A stretch of 64,000 nt of DNA, taken from Sphingobium arseniciresistens (GTDB lineage Bacteria; Pseudomonadota; Alphaproteobacteria; Sphingomonadales; Sphingomonadaceae). Below are positions 8,365 through 19,476 of the stretch, in pieces. Numbering within the stretch: the stretch's first letter is position 1; each line of letters begins with the position of its first letter. Location of the stretch: assembly GCA_029167225.1 (NCBI GenBank), contig JARFNK010000006.1, forward strand, positions 62,001 through 126,000, in the 5' to 3' direction. The position numbers and the translations under genes are program-made. Under the pieces are notes generated by a model that saw only the letters and a list, made by a program, of their open reading frames with translations, had not been told where the DNA came from and did no database searches.

Positions 8365-9873
8365 TTAATAAGTGACGATCTTCACCCGCTGGCCGGGCGC
8401 GAGCCGGCTGTTCGCCGTCAGCCCGTTGAGTACCTGGAACCTCTCCAGCCGATAGTCGGTAAAGGCCATGCGCGCGGCAAGCGACGCCGGCGTGTCTCCG
8501 GCCTTCACGCTCACGACCCGCACAAAGCGAGGCTTGACCGCGGCGGCCTGTGCCGGGGTCATCGTGCGGAAGGAGTCGATCATGGAGGAAAAGGGGCCAA
8601 GACCGCTGCCGACAGGGGTGATGGTGACGAAGTGGAACGCTTTGCCGCTGGCCGGCGTGTAGGCGAAGACACTCACGTCGACCTGGCTCTGGCTGGTGTT
8701 GGCGCGTACCTGCGTATAGGCGGCGGAAATGCCGTTGATCGTTGTGCGGTTCACGGTGAAGGAGGGCGCGGTGCCACCGCTACCGCCGATGCCGCGCAAC
8801 ACGCCGCCGATATAGTCCTCCATATTGCCGTTGAAGGCGCCGCTGGAAAACTGGGCCTGTCCGCCCGAACCCTGGATCGACACAGCATCGGCGCCGTTCT
8901 GCATGGCGAAGCCCTGCGGAATGGTGAAGGCGATCCGCTCCGGCGGGTACAGGAAATTGCGGCCATCGACGATGCCCTGTTTCGGGTCTTCGCCATACAT
9001 CATGCCGTCTATGGCGGTCAGGAAGGCATCGCGGTTGCGCAGGCCGTTGCGAATGCCGGTGGCGCTCGCCTGTTGCGCGGCGCGCTGCACGCGGGCGCCC
9101 GGATCGGGATGGGTGCTCGCCCATGCCGGCACCGACTTCGCGTCGCCGGCGATCTGCTGGTCGAGGCTGGTCTGCGCCGCGAGGCTGCGGAGCATGGTGG
9201 AGAGCGCCGCCGGATCATAGCCGGCCCGCGCGAGATAGCGCACGCCAAGGTCGTCCGCCTCGGTTTCCTGTCCGCGTGAATAGCCGAGCGTCAGCAGTTG
9301 CGTGCCGGTGCCGATGCCCCTGTTCAGCAGTCCGCCGATCTGGGAATCGCCCGCGACCGCGCCGACCAGTACCTGTCCCAGCACGCCAAGGATGGTGTTG
9401 CGCTGGGCTGTGCTCTGGCGCTTGGCGCTGTGGCGGGCGGCGACGTGGGCGACCTCATGCCCCAGCACGGCGGCCAGCTCCGCCTCGTCGTTCATCAGCG
9501 CCATCAGCTGCCGGGTGACATAGACATAGCCGCCGGGGATGGCGAAGGCGTTGTTGACCGAACTGTTGAGCAAGGTGACGTCGAAGGCCCCCGGCGTGGA
9601 GGCGAGGCCGGATTGCACGGCGATCTTCTGGCCGACCTTCGTCGCATAAGGGGCCTGGCTGCCATTATAGGGTCCGCCAAATTCGGAAAGGATGCCGGGA
9701 TGCGCCTGGCTGCCCTGCTGGCGCTCCTTTGCCGTGATCGGCGTCGCCGCACCCTGCGCCAGCGCCGATCGTTCGCGCTGCGAGGCGGACTGCGCCTGTG
9801 CTTCCGTCTGTGCCGCTGGCCCGGTGAGCGCCAGCATCGCGGCGCCTGCCATCAGCATCGTCTTGCGGATCAT
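8365..9873 (-). CDS. Secreted M48-family metalloprotease with LysM-like tail
   Basis: A signal peptide (MIRKTMLMAGAAMLALTGPA) is followed by an M48 zinc protease domain: HEVAHVAARHS supplies the HEXXH ligands and ETEADDLGVRYL the downstream Glu. The C-terminal part ends in a LysM-like repeat (VSVKAGDTPASLAARM to LAPGQRVKIV) that probably binds peptidoglycan. The layout matches BepA/LoiP-like periplasmic proteases of outer-membrane quality control. The ATG at 9873 has GGGAGAG 7 nt upstream; ATGs at 9879 and 9891 are in frame but badly spaced. Length is 502 residues. The substrate is unknown. Confidence 0.88.
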   Translation of the reverse strand: MIRKTMLMAGAAMLALTGPAAQTEAQAQSASQRERSALAQGAATPITAKERQQGSQAHPGILSEFGGPYNGSQAPYATKVGQKIAVQSGLASTPGAFDVTLLNSSVNNAFAIPGGYVYVTRQLMALMNDEAELAAVLGHEVAHVAARHSAKRQSTAQRNTILGVLGQVLVGAVAGDSQIGGLLNRGIGTGTQLLTLGYSRGQETEADDLGVRYLARAGYDPAALSTMLRSLAAQTSLDQQIAGDAKSVPAWASTHPDPGARVQRAAQQASATGIRNGLRNRDAFLTAIDGMMYGEDPKQGIVDGRNFLYPPERIAFTIPQGFAMQNGADAVSIQGSGGQAQFSSGAFNGNMEDYIGGVLRGIGGSGGTAPSFTVNRTTINGISAAYTQVRANTSQSQVDVSVFAYTPASGKAFHFVTITPVGSGLGPFSSMIDSFRTMTPAQAAAVKPRFVRVVSVKAGDTPASLAARMAFTDYRLERFQVLNGLTANSRLAPGQRVKIVTY

Positions 9874-9966
9874 TCCCATGCTCTCCCTCATGCCTGTCGC
9901 GACAAAGCGCATATCAGCGTTATCCGTTCCCGCAGCGAAACGGCTTTCTGGCCGCGTCGCATCATG

Positions 9967-11382
9967 TCAGTCAATCCAATAGGGCACGGCCTGCCGATGG
10001 TCGGGATCGACCCGGATGCTGCGGTCCGCCGGCGGGAAGGCGCGCTGGTCGCAGGTCTGTCGGGGGCACAGGCGACAGGTGACGCCGATGGGGGTCGCGG
10101 CGGCCTCGTCATGCAGTTGCAGACCGTCGGCATAGATGAAGTTGCCGGCATGTTCGATCTCGCATCCCAGCGCCACCGCATAGCGGCGCGGCGCGCGGGC
10201 ATAGGTGCCGGACGGCTTCACCAGCCCTTTTGCCATGGAGACATAGCGCACGCCGTCCGGCGTTTCGCCCAGCTGCACAAGGATGCGATCGGGAATGGCC
10301 ACCGCCTCATGCACGATCCACAGCGGGCAGCCGCCGCCGAAGCGCGCGAACTGCAGCCGCGTGGCGCTGTGCCGCTTGGTGATGTTGCCGGCCATGTCCA
10401 CCCGGCAGAAGAAGAAGGGGATGCCACGCAGGCCGGGGCGCTGGAGCGTGGACAGGCGATGGCAGGCCTGTTCGAAGCTGACGCCGAAGCGCCGGGCGAG
10501 CCGGTCGATATCATGATGCAGTTCCCGCGCCGCCTCGCGGTAGCGGGCATAGGGCATCAGCAGCGCGCCGGCGGCATAGTTGGCAAGGCCGACGGCGAGC
10601 AGCCGGTCGGCGCCCGGCATGGGGAAGGCGGCCTGCGCCACGACCTGCGCGATCAGCTCCGCGCCCTCCGCCATCATCAACTGATGCGCGATCATGAAGG
10701 CGCGGCTTTCCACCGGCAGCGCGCCGTTGATCGACAGCCGCCGCGTCACGCCGTCATAGGCGCGCAGCGACGTGTCCCGTGCTTCCTGCACGATCACCTC
10801 GATGCCGTGCCGGTCCTTCAGCGTGGCGATCAGCGCGGCTTCCGTCAGTCGGCCGGCAGGGGCGATGCCGGCCGACAGGTCCTCCGCCAGGCAATCGATG
10901 GAATGCACATAATTGCCCGCCTCATGAAACCAGTCACGGACCGCTTCCCAGGGCATGCGCGCCTGCGTCGCCATGTCGCTGACGATCGCCTCTTCCATCA
11001 TGTTGAGCCGTTCGGTGGACCGGGCATAGGCGCGGTGGAGATCGACGAAACGCGCGGCGAACTCTGGATATTGCAGGTGCAGCTTCTCGATCCGCTCGGC
11101 TTCCAGCGGGGCGCTTGCCACTTCGGGATGGGCGAGCGCGAAGGTGAAGGCACCCAGCAGCTGCTCTTCCTCCCGCGCATCGAACGCGGCCCAGTCCAGC
11201 GGAAAGGATTCCGCCAGCGCCGCCTTCACCTTCGCCGTCAGCGGGCGGTCGTCATTTTCCAGCTGGCTGAGATAGGACACCGAAATGCCCAGCGTGCGGG
11301 CCATCGCAGCCTGATCCATACGCAAATCGAGGCGAAGCTGCCGGAGCTTCTGTCCAGCGAAGATGCGGTTTCCACGAGCCAT
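9967..11382 (-). CDS. pccR: Short-chain fatty acyl-CoA regulator (PccR/ScfR type)
   Basis: An XRE-type helix-turn-helix (about residues 8-63, [20 protein letters not shown]) precedes an IrrE/ImmA-like domain whose metal motif is degenerate (AHQLMM instead of HEXXH). The C-terminal DUF2083-type domain has a Cys cluster C-x2-C-x4-C ([12 protein letters not shown]). This is the architecture of RamB, MccR and PccR, which sense acyl-CoAs and control propionyl-CoA use. It is divergent from pccB, and its start lies 13 bp from the first of two TTTGCAAA boxes, so it probably regulates both pccB and itself. Length is 471 residues. The gene name rests on context as well as architecture. Confidence 0.88.
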   Translation of the reverse strand: MARGNRIFAGQKLRQLRLDLRMDQAAMARTLGISVSYLSQLENDDRPLTAKVKAALAESFPLDWAAFDAREEEQLLGAFTFALAHPEVASAPLEAERIEKLHLQYPEFAARFVDLHRAYARSTERLNMMEEAIVSDMATQARMPWEAVRDWFHEAGNYVHSIDCLAEDLSAGIAPAGRLTEAALIATLKDRHGIEVIVQEARDTSLRAYDGVTRRLSINGALPVESRAFMIAHQLMMAEGAELIAQVVAQAAFPMPGADRLLAVGLANYAAGALLMPYARYREAARELHHDIDRLARRFGVSFEQACHRLSTLQRPGLRGIPFFFCRVDMAGNITKRHSATRLQFARFGGGCPLWIVHEAVAIPDRILVQLGETPDGVRYVSMAKGLVKPSGTYARAPRRYAVALGCEIEHAGNFIYADGLQLHDEAAATPIGVTCRLCPRQTCDQRAFPPADRSIRVDPDHRQAVPYWID

Positions 11383-11395
11383 ATCTTCGCTGTAA

Positions 11396-11418
11396 TTTGC
11401 AAAGTGAAGTTTTGCAAA
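11396..11418. promoter_or_regulatory. Twin TTTGCAAA operator for the PccR-type regulator
   Basis: Two identical palindromic octamers, TTTGCAAA, lie at 11396-11403 and 11411-11418 with a 7-bp spacer. A weaker half-like TTTGCGC follows at 11433. They sit between the divergent regulator and pccB, where an operator is expected. TTTGCAAA-type sites are, to my knowledge, the reported target of this regulator family. Confidence 0.8.
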
Positions 11419-11495
11419 TCCGCAAGTTCACATTTGCGCTTCGAGGTGAAATGCTCAATTGGACCTTCAAGCGCCTGAACGGGAGAGAATGCCGC

Positions 11496-13026
<1,531 letters not shown>

Positions 13027-13028
<2 letters not shown>

Positions 13029-13032
13029 GGGG
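13027..13032 (+). other. Candidate left attachment core of the island (GAGGGG)
   Basis: GAGGGG overlaps the pccB stop codon. The same hexamer occurs at 52230-52235, 6 bp past the serine recombinase stop and just before mce. Joining the two flanks at this hexamer would place mce 8 nt after the pccB stop. A 6-bp identity alone is weak; the support is its position. Confidence 0.5.
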
Positions 13033-13036
13033 CCAT

Positions 13037-13113
13037 AATGACGTCATCCCAGCGAAGGCTGGGATCGCGTGCGGCAAGCTAGGGCCATCTAGGCCTGAGA
13101 CCCCAGCTTTCGC
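13037..13113. repeat. Dispersed palindromic repeat with CCCAGC-type arms
   Basis: A short hairpin ATCCCAGCGAAGGCTGGGAT is followed by GAGACCCCAGCTTTCGCAGG, the two-part layout of a common alphaproteobacterial REP-like element. It lies 9 bp after pccB. The remaining spacer to 13492 holds a terminator (13281-13312) and AT-rich sequence with only short unconvincing open frames. Confidence 0.65.
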
Positions 13114-13280
13114 AGGAACACCTATGTCGTAACTTTCTTCGGACAGAAATATGAAATGAAGGAATGGCTATGGCCGATTGAGGCAGGTCGGGTTTCAGCT
13201 AACCAGCGTGCTATAGCTGACGGTGCTTTTTCAGAACTGGCGATCGGTCGCGGGTGGAAGGATGGGAACGACGAGCGGCG

Positions 13281-13312
13281 AACAAAAAGGGCGGCAACCT
13301 TTCGGTGCCGCC
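13281..13312 (-). terminator. Intrinsic terminator for leftward transcription
   Basis: Read on the - strand, GGCGGCA and TGCCGCC form a 7-bp stem with a 9-nt loop, followed directly by CCTTTTTG. It would end transcripts from the two secreted-protein genes at 13.5-15.5 kb. Confidence 0.7.
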
Positions 13313-13785
13313 GTCTCGTCGTTTCCATGGTGTTTCGAACAAGCCCGACGGCGAATCTATCTCGATTGGCGTCCCGACTAGAGGCAGGAAGCCTTCATGT
13401 GAAATAATTAATGAAGTCCAATGCAGAAAATATATCCAAAAAGAAATTTTTTACTTCAAAATCATTAATATTGATATTGTAGTTCTCCAGAACTACGTAC
13501 AGTAATTTCTAGTACAGGTGGCTGCGCAGATGTTTAAATTATGGACAGCATTCGCAATGCAAACTGTATTTGTTTGCGGATTTGCATTGCAGTATGTTAC
13601 CGAAATATTGTATTGCTGGCTGCATCCCTGAGTGCAACTCAGCAAATCAGGATTGTTATTGCATTCGCCTTGAGTTTTCTTGGAAAGGCTTTTAATTAGC
13701 TCCGCTTCCTTTCCGGGCGGAATGAGCAACTGCGCCGGCTCTAAGCGGGCCTCCTGAGCTCTCAAGTGGACTGCGCCGGCGCCTA

Positions 13786-14837
13786 GAGCGGTTTCCATTC
13801 ATTCCGGTTCATAGCCGCATGATTTGAAGTAGTTTGCACATTCGTCGGGCTTGAAGATATCGACGAGCCTGCCGATCAGGTCCCACAGGCCGCTGACGGT
13901 GCGCTCTCCTGCCTTGCGGAGCATGGCCTTGAGCCGGGAGAAGGCCTTTTCGATTGGATTGAAGTCCGGGCTGTATGGCGGGAGGAAGCGCAGGGTCGCG
14001 CCGGCAGCTTCGATCCTTTCCTTCACGGCGGCCCGTTTGTGGCTCGAGAGGTTGTCCATGATGACCACGTCGCCGGGACGCAGTTCGGGCACCAGCACCT
14101 GGGCGACATAGGCTTCGAACCAGTCGCCGTTGATCGGCCCGTCCAGCACCATCGGCGCGACCATGCCATCCATGCGCAGGCCCGCGACCAGCGTGGTGGT
14201 CTTGCGGTGGCCGTGCGGGAAGCCCATCCGCAGCCGCTCGCCCTTCCGGCAGCGGCCATGGCTGCGGGTCATGTTGGTGGCGGTCCACGTCTCGTCGATG
14301 AAGACGAGGCGTTCGGGTTCGAGGTCGATCTGGCCGTCGAACCAATGCTGCCGTTGCCTCAGGACGTCGGGACGGTCCTGCTCGATCGCGTGACCGGTCT
14401 TTTTTTGCGCGTGATCCCGTGACGCACGAAGAAGCGATGCACCGTGCCGATACCGACCAGGGCCCCACGCTCGATCAGCCGCGCCTGAACCTCGACCAAG
14501 GTCATGTCGCCCTGCTCTGCGATCAGTTCCCGAATGAAGCCGCCGTGCGCTTCGATCTTACCTGAATGCCGGTCACCGCCGCGCGGCTTGGCAACGGCCC
14601 GGCCATGCTCCAACGCAAGCCGTCGCCAGCGGATCGCGCTCGACACGCTGACCCCGAAGCGGGCCGCTGCCGCATGGCAACTCAGCCCACCATCAATCGC
14701 TGCGACAACTCGGTCCCGAAGATCCTGTGATAGCGTTCGTGCCATCCATGCTGGCCTCCTGCCACCAGCAGGAAGGCTGAATCACAACGGCGCCGCGAAG
14801 GGAATCCCTGACGAGTCAGATCGTGTGGAAACCGCTC
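13786..14837 (-). mobile_element. IS630-family insertion sequence
   Basis: 1052 bp bounded by perfect 12-bp terminal inverted repeats, GAGCGGTTTCCA and its complement, and flanked by a duplicated TA (13784-13785 and 14838-14839), the target duplication of this family. It contains one transposase in two overlapping frames. It interrupts a secreted-protein gene. Confidence 0.93.
13799..14745 (-). CDS. IS630-family transposase, made by a programmed -1 frameshift
   Basis: OrfA (14359-14745) has the N-terminal helix-turn-helix (CHAAAARFGVSVSSAIRWRR). OrfB (from the slip to 13799) has the DDE domain: VFIDETW, VIMDNLSSHK and PDFNPIEKAFSRLK. OrfB has no good start of its own before VFIDETW. A run of seven A (T at 14400-14406 on the + strand) lies where the frames meet. 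A -1 slip there gives CGC AAA AAA AAG ACC and continues KTGHAIEQDRPD, the usual family sequence. The catalytic triad is intact, so the element may be active. Confidence 0.88.
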
Positions 14838-14918
14838 TAACATAGAGCCACTGATGAGGGGGAGTAGAAGCGCATAAACTAGCTTTTTCATAAAACTTCC
14901 CTGTTTAATTCGATAGAA

Positions 14919-15482
14919 TTATTTACGAAAATTCGTTACCGCTTGATTTTTCACGACTGCTTGATCAGAATCAATAGAATGAAGATACACCGTTCTTTCT
15001 GGCGTATTTCGTTTAAACCGCTTTAATTCTTTTGCTTGCTTTTCAGTAAGCTGAATACGAATATACCCCCGATCAATTAAGCATTGATCAAGAGATTTTT
15101 GTAACTGCCCTCTTACATCGGAAGATGTCATGGCGACAAACTTCCCTCCGAAATTTGCGCTACGTCTAGCTATGTCATTTTCGCTATTGGTCACTGAAAT
15201 ATCTTCGACCACCTTAAGTGCGCTGGTTTCGGGGCCAGACAACTGCTGAACGACGGAAATTAATTGTGCAGAGCTAAGCGCATCCAGTACCTTGAGGGTT
15301 TCGGCCTCGATATAAACAGGCGTTTCTTTCGATGTGTCCGCACATTCGCGCGAGTCGGCAACGAATTGCTGCAAAGAAACGCCCGATTTTGCCCAAGACT
15401 CGACGGCTTCCGGCTTAGCAGAGGCGCACTGGCTCCAAGCTAACAGCCCAAGAATAGGCATCAGGTGCATATGTCGCGACAT
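14919..15482 (-). CDS. Secreted protein of unknown function
   Basis: 187 residues with a signal peptide (MSRHMHLMPILGLLAWSQCASA). Mature-region marks are an early ECADTS Cys and a later QCLIDRGYIRIQLTEKQ block, a pattern I associate with unnamed small sphingomonad exported proteins (CL-x2-RGY followed by LT-x2-Q). The ATG at 15482 has GGAG 6 nt upstream; an ATG at 15500 would place six residues before the signal peptide. GC content is clearly lower than in the core genes, suggesting transfer. It is followed 27 bp later by the IS-split Cys-rich secreted protein. No enzymatic motif is visible. Confidence 0.75.
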   Translation of the reverse strand: MSRHMHLMPILGLLAWSQCASAKPEAVESWAKSGVSLQQFVADSRECADTSKETPVYIEAETLKVLDALSSAQLISVVQQLSGPETSALKVVEDISVTNSENDIARRSANFGGKFVAMTSSDVRGQLQKSLDQCLIDRGYIRIQLTEKQAKELKRFKRNTPERTVYLHSIDSDQAVVKNQAVTNFRK

Positions 15483-16037
15483 ATCAGTCTCCAGATGCAC
15501 GCCTCGCCCCCCGTTTGCGAGGGAGAGAAATTTCTGTCGTTACCGCGAGATAATAGCAGAGTTTTTCTGGCTTGTCACCGCGACCAGTGCCAAGAGCAGC
15601 AAATGCGCAGGCGTGCCGGATACGGCGATGCATAGGTGCTCGAACTGATCACCGGCGCATCTCTCAGGCCGTCAGAGAATGTCGCTCTTCCGCGCAAACG
15701 AATGGCGGCTCTGGGGCTCGCTATTCGCCGGTTTGGATGGCGGCATTGGGCGCGTTGTTGCCAGGCAGCTTTGCGACTTAGGAATGACGAGTCCGCGCGC
15801 AAGACATTCAGCGATCTATATGGGTAGGGTCACTTTCTTCCAGGCCGGACGATCTCCCGCGCTACTAATTAGAGGGGGCATTGTGTTCTTTAACAAGGAA
15901 GCTCCAAGAACCGTCGGTAAATAGCCACATTCCATCCCACGTTTTGAGTGGGCTCCCGTGGCATGGTTCGGAACGGGGACGTAACTGGGCCTTTTCAGCG
16001 GCCAGCGCTGCTTGTCCTTGCGACGTGACCCATTCTG
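15483..16037. other. Spacer without recognisable gene
   Basis: 555 bp with several overlapping short open frames of no coding character. It should hold the promoter of the leftward secreted-protein operon. Nothing else was recognised. Confidence 0.5.
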
Positions 16038-17326
16038 TTGAATGACGGCGAAATGGGAATTTATCGCCTGATAGCTGTGCTGACGCTGCTACTGACCTCG
16101 GAGGCCAACGCGCAATCGACAGATGTTGCGCCGCCGTCATTCGATGCATCAGCAGCATGGCTGTCCTTCGAAAAATTGCTGCATGAGAATTACGGCTATT
16201 TTAATCGACCGGGAATCGATGGAGATGCAATCCTTGCCACTTTCGCGGAAAAGGCCAAGGCGGCATGCTCCGACAAAGAATTCATCGACACGCTTCAGCT
16301 GATATCCCACAACTTTGCCGATCCGCATTTCATCGTCGGACCATTCGACGCTGATGACTGGGCAATCATCCCAACCTCGTCCGATCTCTTCGGCATCTAC
16401 GATGGAGCATCCTTTCGAATAGATGAGGTGCGGGGCGGCGGTGACGCAACAACCAAAGGCGTTCGATCCGGCATGATGTTACTACGGATCGATGACCAGC
16501 CGCCTCGCATTGCCATTGAGGAAATAACAGGCCGCGCTTTCTCGGAACTAAGCCCTGCGCAAATTGGCTTCGCTTTCAATGTTGCTCTTGCGGGCCATCG
16601 GCGGAGACCACGAAAGCTGGATGTTCTGGACGGCGACAAGCAGCGCTCATCGCGCTGGCCGCCACGTCCGACCAAGCGAACCGCATTGCCGACGGACAGC
16701 TTTTGGAAGTCGAGCGCCGGGGCGAGCTTGGCATCATCCGGATCAACAATTCGCTTGGTGAGCAAAAGCTGATTGCTGAGTTCGCGAACGCCCTGGCTTC
16801 GCTCACGGATACGAAAACCCTGCTGATTGACCTTCGAAACACTCCAAGTGGCGGCAACACGAGCGTAGCACGGGGCATCATGGGGCATTTCATCGACCAT
16901 GATAGACCGTATCAAATGCACGTAATTCCGTATGAAACCCGCGTCCTCGGACCGGCACGTAAATTCATCGAATTCGTCGAGCCATTCGGCGCGCGCTATC
17001 CCGGCAAGGTGTATGTGGCGGGCGGGCGCTGGACCGGTAGCATGGGTGAAGGATTGATGATCGGCTTCGATGCGATCGGCGCGACGACGATAGGCAGCGA
17101 TCTTGCTCACCTCCTTGGCGCGTTGAGCAATGAAACGATAGAAGGCTCGTCTGCTAAAGTGGACCTTGGGACGGAGCAGCTTTTCACGGTCAACGGCCTT
17201 CCCCGTGAAGCATATCATCCGCAAATCGCCCTCGAACGGGTTGAGGTAGATGATCAAAGCGATCCCGTGATCAGCGCAATCCAGCGCCAGCCTGACGCCC
17301 CCGGCCCTTTGACGGGCGGCGCGTGA
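16038..17326 (+). pseudogene. S41-family (C-terminal processing type) peptidase, frameshifted
   Basis: The first frame (16038 to about 16645) has a signal peptide (MGIYRLIAVLTLLLTSEANA) and the N-terminal helical part through FNVALAGHRRRPRKLDV. A second frame, shifted by one base, continues with LIALAATSDQANRIADGQ and the catalytic core: RINNSLGEQK, LIDLRNTPSGGNTS and GRWTGSMGEGLMIGF, where the Ser of GSMGEG is the expected nucleophile. The switch lies near 16640-16655 and fits a one-base deletion. Without it the product would be about 425 residues. A sequencing error cannot be excluded. Confidence 0.75.
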
Positions 17327-17433
17327 TAAGCCGATACTCTCCATCTATCGTGCTTATCTCGACTGGATCAGCAATCTTTCAATGACGGATCACAAAGCTT
17401 CTGACTTACAGGCATGAACCAGAGGAATCGAAA

Positions 17434-18342
17434 ATGTGCGGGAAATCGGTGATCGGCGCCGTATTGATGATGACCACTGCTGCGGCGCCTGCGGATATCC
17501 AGCGGACCGTCGAGGTTCGCACGTCGGATGTTGCGACTTTCTACAGGATCTATGATGCTGCCAACGGCAAGCCTTCCGCCGATTTGCTTCAGCGGGAATA
17601 CATCGATGAGGGAACAGACGGCGTCCGCCAGTTTGTTCCTTACCGCATTATCTCAGGCGAAGCCCTTGCCAAGGAAGTCGGCAACAACGGATCGACATAC
17701 AGGCAAGCCCGATCCTGTATGGAAGCCCTGCCTGCCGTTAAGGTGAAACTTCAAGGCGCATTTCAGCGGCTTGCGGACCTCGACCCTCAGGCGACATTCC
17801 CTCCCGTCACCATTCTTGTAGGCCGGAATAACAGCGGGGGGACGACCGGGAAGTCAGGCGTCCTGATCGGGCTGGAAGTAGCTTGCCGCTCGTCCTGGCT
17901 GCAACCTGACCTGGCAGACAGGCTGTACCACCTAATCGCCCATGAATATGGCCACGTTGAGCAGTCAGTTGCGCTTGAGGAGGATAGTGACAACACTACC
18001 GTTCTCAAGCAATCGCTCATCGAAGGGGTCGCTGAACTGGTAGCCGAATTGATATCGGGACAAGTGAGCAACATTCATCTGCAAACATGGACGGAAGGCC
18101 ATTCCAACGACATCGGGCAGCGTTTCCTGGCTGAGGCTGACAATACCGATATTTCAGACTGGCTTTATAGCGGCGTGGGGACACCCGAAAAGCCCGGAGA
18201 TTTGGGGTATTGGGTGGGATACAGGATCGCGAAAGCCTATTACGATAAAGCCACTGACAAACGTGTTGCGCTCAGGAATTTGCTTGACCTTGAAGACCCT
18301 AAAGCGATCCTGGGAGACAGTGGATGGCAACCGGGATCGTAA
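17434..18342 (+). CDS. Secreted zinc metalloprotease-like protein (DUF2268-like)
   Basis: 302 residues with an N-terminal signal-like segment (VIGAVLMMTTAAAPA). The zinc motif HEYGHVEQ lies near residue 170, followed by a conserved helix with IEGVAELVAELISGQ, whose Glu could be a third ligand. The C-terminal WVGYRIAKAYYDKATD block is typical of the DUF2268 family of predicted Zn-dependent proteases. AGAGGA lies 7 nt before the ATG. It follows the broken S41 gene by 107 bp on the same strand and could once have been co-expressed with it. The substrate is unknown. Confidence 0.75.
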   Translation: MCGKSVIGAVLMMTTAAAPADIQRTVEVRTSDVATFYRIYDAANGKPSADLLQREYIDEGTDGVRQFVPYRIISGEALAKEVGNNGSTYRQARSCMEALPAVKVKLQGAFQRLADLDPQATFPPVTILVGRNNSGGTTGKSGVLIGLEVACRSSWLQPDLADRLYHLIAHEYGHVEQSVALEEDSDNTTVLKQSLIEGVAELVAELISGQVSNIHLQTWTEGHSNDIGQRFLAEADNTDISDWLYSGVGTPEKPGDLGYWVGYRIAKAYYDKATDKRVALRNLLDLEDPKAILGDSGWQPGS

Positions 18343-18408
18343 CGCGATCATCAAAGTTCTTGGCGGACGGCGGCAATCATCTGATTTCTGCGACTATCGC
18401 ACAATGCA

Positions 18409-19476
18409 TCAGCGTTCCGGTGTTGGTGCGCCTGCATCCGGAATGGTGCTTTCCACGGAAGGCCTCGCGGACGCCGATACGCTGACGTCTGCATCGGGAG
18501 GAAACAGAACCAACCTCTGCTTTGGCATGTCGAGAACAGTCGTCGTCGCCCCCAAGACGGACAACCCCAGGAATCCATCGTGTCTGATGCGGTCATAGCC
18601 CGCTCTGCTAGCAATAGGCATGTTCGGCACCACCATTCCCGCGATCTCGAAATCGCCCGTGCCGATCTCGCCGCCGATATTCAAGCCATCCGCCCGTGTC
18701 GAATTGGTCGCCCTGCCAGTCCGGGATGCCGGAGGAATTACCTGCTGCCATACAGAGTCACGGAGAACGACCGTACCAGTACTGCCATAGTCGATCTTGA
18801 GATTGACCGGCTTTCCATTGATCGTGGCCTTGATGACAAAGCCAGCCTCGAAAGGAATAGCCTTTGGTGCAAGTTTGGGGAGAAGCGCTTTTGCACCCTG
18901 GGCATCAACCGGTTTACCATCGGTTTTTATAAAGCTCTTCACCTCGACGCTTCCCGGTAGGCCCAGTGCAATCCATCCTTTCGACGGGTTGACTATGACA
19001 ATGAAGGCTTTGAGGGCTTCAGCACCCAGAAGGCCAGCCACTGGCGTACCTAGCGCTCGCGATATTGCTCCCAGGTCTGCAGCCACAAACTGTCCTTCAA
19101 CGGTCAGAGCATCGCCGATTGTGATCGAAGCCCGCGTCAGCTTTGTCGGCATCACCGATAAGCCGGTTTGCAACCCCATTCGGCTTTCGGTGAGTTCCAT
19201 CCCATTGTTTTGAGCCAAAGTGGTATCAATCAAGCTCGCATCAGCGCCGTTGTCGAATAGCAAGTTGACCTGCTTGCCTGCAATTGTGGCTGGCAGAAGG
19301 ATAGCTCCCTTCACCCGCATGATCGGAATCATTGCAACGCTTTTTGGGAATCGAATGTGCATCGTGCGCTTGATGGGCTCAACCGCATTCGGTGCGGTAT
19401 TGGGAACGACCGTTGCCGCCAGTCCTGCTGCAGGGGTAGCAAGAAGTAGAGAACACGTAACCGCAAGACGGATCAT
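18409..19476 (-). CDS. Secreted retropepsin-like aspartic protease
   Basis: 355 residues with a signal peptide (MIRLAVTCSLLLATPAAGLA). Two aspartic-protease-like halves are visible. The first has LLFDNGADASLID, which corresponds to the usual D-T-G-A motif but with Asn in place of Thr. The second has LKIDYGSTGTVVL. Both aspartates are present, so a pepsin-like single-chain active site is possible, although the altered residue could reduce activity. AGGAG lies 8 nt before the ATG at 19476. It converges on the metalloprotease gene, with 66 bp between stops. Confidence 0.7.
   Translation of the reverse strand: MIRLAVTCSLLLATPAAGLAATVVPNTAPNAVEPIKRTMHIRFPKSVAMIPIMRVKGAILLPATIAGKQVNLLFDNGADASLIDTTLAQNNGMELTESRMGLQTGLSVMPTKLTRASITIGDALTVEGQFVAADLGAISRALGTPVAGLLGAEALKAFIVIVNPSKGWIALGLPGSVEVKSFIKTDGKPVDAQGAKALLPKLAPKAIPFEAGFVIKATINGKPVNLKIDYGSTGTVVLRDSVWQQVIPPASRTGRATNSTRADGLNIGGEIGTGDFEIAGMVVPNMPIASRAGYDRIRHDGFLGLSVLGATTTVLDMPKQRLVLFPPDADVSVSASARPSVESTIPDAGAPTPER

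Larger units (their letters stand above)
13493..14891 (-). pseudogene. Cys-rich secreted protein gene split by an IS630-type element
   Basis: The 5' part (14838-14891) encodes MKKLVYALLLPLISGSML, a signal peptide start, with AGGGAAG 5 nt upstream. The 3' part (13493-13783) encodes 96 more residues. Removing the element and one TA copy joins the two in frame (TTA then GGC) into a 114-residue protein with a signal peptide and eight cysteines clustered in the last 55 residues (GEC, LLSC, QGC, TYC, TVC, NIC, ATC, NYC). The spacing suggests a disulfide-bonded extracytoplasmic domain. I do not recognise the family. It was second in an operon, 27 bp after the 187-residue secreted protein gene. Confidence 0.8.

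Noticed and set aside
13156-13505. Two overlapping 83-codon frames after pccB
   Set aside because: They cross a terminator hairpin, lack ribosome binding sites and show no family pattern.
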